DNA of 23,321 nucleotides, taken from positions 1 through 23,321 of the forward strand of contig JARDZO010000054.1 of assembly GCA_029240815.1 (NCBI GenBank), written 5' to 3'. Shown here one piece after another: positions 22,882 through 23,321 of this stretch. This DNA comes from Brevibacillus sp. Lineage in GTDB: Bacteria; Bacillota; Bacilli; Brevibacillales; Brevibacillaceae. The notes under the pieces were generated by a model. The model saw only the letters and a list, made by a program, of their open reading frames with translations. It did not search any database and had not been told where the DNA came from. A program made the position numbers and the translations under genes. Position 1 is the first letter of the stretch, and each line of letters starts with the position of its first letter.

Positions 22882-23321
22882 TTATCTTTTCGAGATCTGT
22901 AATTCCTCGATTACTTTTTTCAAACCAGCAACAGTGCTCTCACTCGGACTAACCAGAGGAACAGCGACATCACCTACCGGTAGTCCGATCAGACCTAATG
23001 CCGCTTTCAACGGACCGGGGTTCCCCTCTTTATAGAGTGCTTTCATCGCTGGGAAATACTTGCTGTGAAGTTTCACTGCTTCATCAACCTGTTTTTCCTG
23101 CACAAGATCATAAATTTTCACCCATACATCCGGGAGAAAATTGGAGCTAGCGGTAATTGCCCCTGGAGCACCTAGGATAAAGGACGAAACCGCACGATAA
23201 TCCTCTCCGCAAAGAACGGATATTTTGTCCCCTACTGTGCTCAAGAGTTCAATCACATCACCGATATCGTGGGAGCAAACTTTAATCGCAACCACATTGG
23301 AAATCTCGTTCACTAACGCTT
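22882..23321 (-). CDS. Dihydrodipicolinate synthase / N-acetylneuraminate lyase family protein (C-terminal half, cut by window edge)
   Basis: The stop is at 22882-22884. The frame is open to the right edge (GCG-TTA-GTG-AAC before the first possible start), so this is the 3' part of a longer gene of about 290 codons. NVVAIKVCSHDIG holds the Schiff-base lysine of the DapA/NanA aldolase family. GEDYRAVSSFILGAPGAITASSNFLPDVWV and the C-terminal AALGLIGLPVGDVAVPLVSPSES follow the TIM-barrel end and C-terminal helices of the family. The class condenses pyruvate with an aldehyde, DapA itself using aspartate semialdehyde in lysine and dipicolinate synthesis. Which reaction this copy performs cannot be told. 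Its own terminator separates it from cotJABC. Confidence 0.88.
   Translation of the reverse strand, partial: ALVNEISNVVAIKVCSHDIGDVIELLSTVGDKISVLCGEDYRAVSSFILGAPGAITASSNFLPDVWVKIYDLVQEKQVDEAVKLHSKYFPAMKALYKEGNPGPLKAALGLIGLPVGDVAVPLVSPSESTVAGLKKVIEELQISKR

Noticed and set aside
1..23321. CRISPR array, insertion sequence, prophage or defence island
   Set aside because: No transposase, integrase, cas gene, long direct repeats or target-site duplications seen; genes are conserved chromosomal ones with uniform codon use.

Overview
The window looks like ordinary chromosomal DNA of a spore-forming, low-to-mid GC Gram-positive bacterium. The gene set is typical of Bacillales: split glycine decarboxylase gcvPA/gcvPB behind a tandem glycine riboswitch, YqhG/YqhH, YqzE, YlbF/YlbG and the cotJABC spore coat operon. 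Strong AGGAGG-type ribosome binding sites and frequent GTG/TTG starts agree. Base composition near 50% GC and the B. cereus-type second MurG next to LipM suggest Brevibacillus or another Paenibacillaceae member; this is inference from memory, not a search. I saw no tRNA, rRNA, insertion sequence, prophage or CRISPR array.

Layout. (1) 1-1588, minus strand: lipM, an octanoyltransferase gene cut by the left edge, and a stand-alone murG. (2) 1633-5990, minus strand: gcvT-gcvPA-gcvPB, closed by a strong terminator and preceded by a two-aptamer glycine riboswitch with its own terminator. (3) 6211-10057, plus strand: SNF2 helicase (yqhH) and yqhG as an operon, then a secreted protein of unknown function ending in a terminator. 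(4) 10070-12975, minus strand: a membrane-anchored M1-like peptidase fused to a copper-amine-oxidase-N-type domain, then aroK, the short yqzE (53 aa) and a YkuS/UPF0180 gene. (5) 13150-16428: a one-component regulator (excisionase-like HTH plus ModA-like binding domain), divergent from modABC. The modA promoter overlaps a ladder of 10-bp direct repeats. (6) 16473-18590: orphan pxpA, ylbG, a small cysteine-rich protein and ylbF. (7) 18644-21568: an XPB/Ssl2-N-like protein without helicase motor, a PrcB-type secreted protein and a His-rich putative lipoprotein. (8) 21643-23321: cotJABC, and a DapA-family gene cut by the right edge.

Functional links. LipM in Bacillus puts octanoate on GcvH, the carrier used by GcvT/GcvPA/GcvPB, so the left part is a glycine cleavage neighbourhood although gcvH itself is not here. 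The regulator-modABC block looks like a self-contained molybdate (or tungstate) uptake and sensing unit: ModC lacks the usual Mop/TOBE sensor domain, and the divergent regulator carries a ligand-binding domain of ModA type. That block, with its phased operator-like repeats, is the most interesting part. The rest is mainly conserved housekeeping and sporulation genes, with several unusual architectures and a few unknown proteins.
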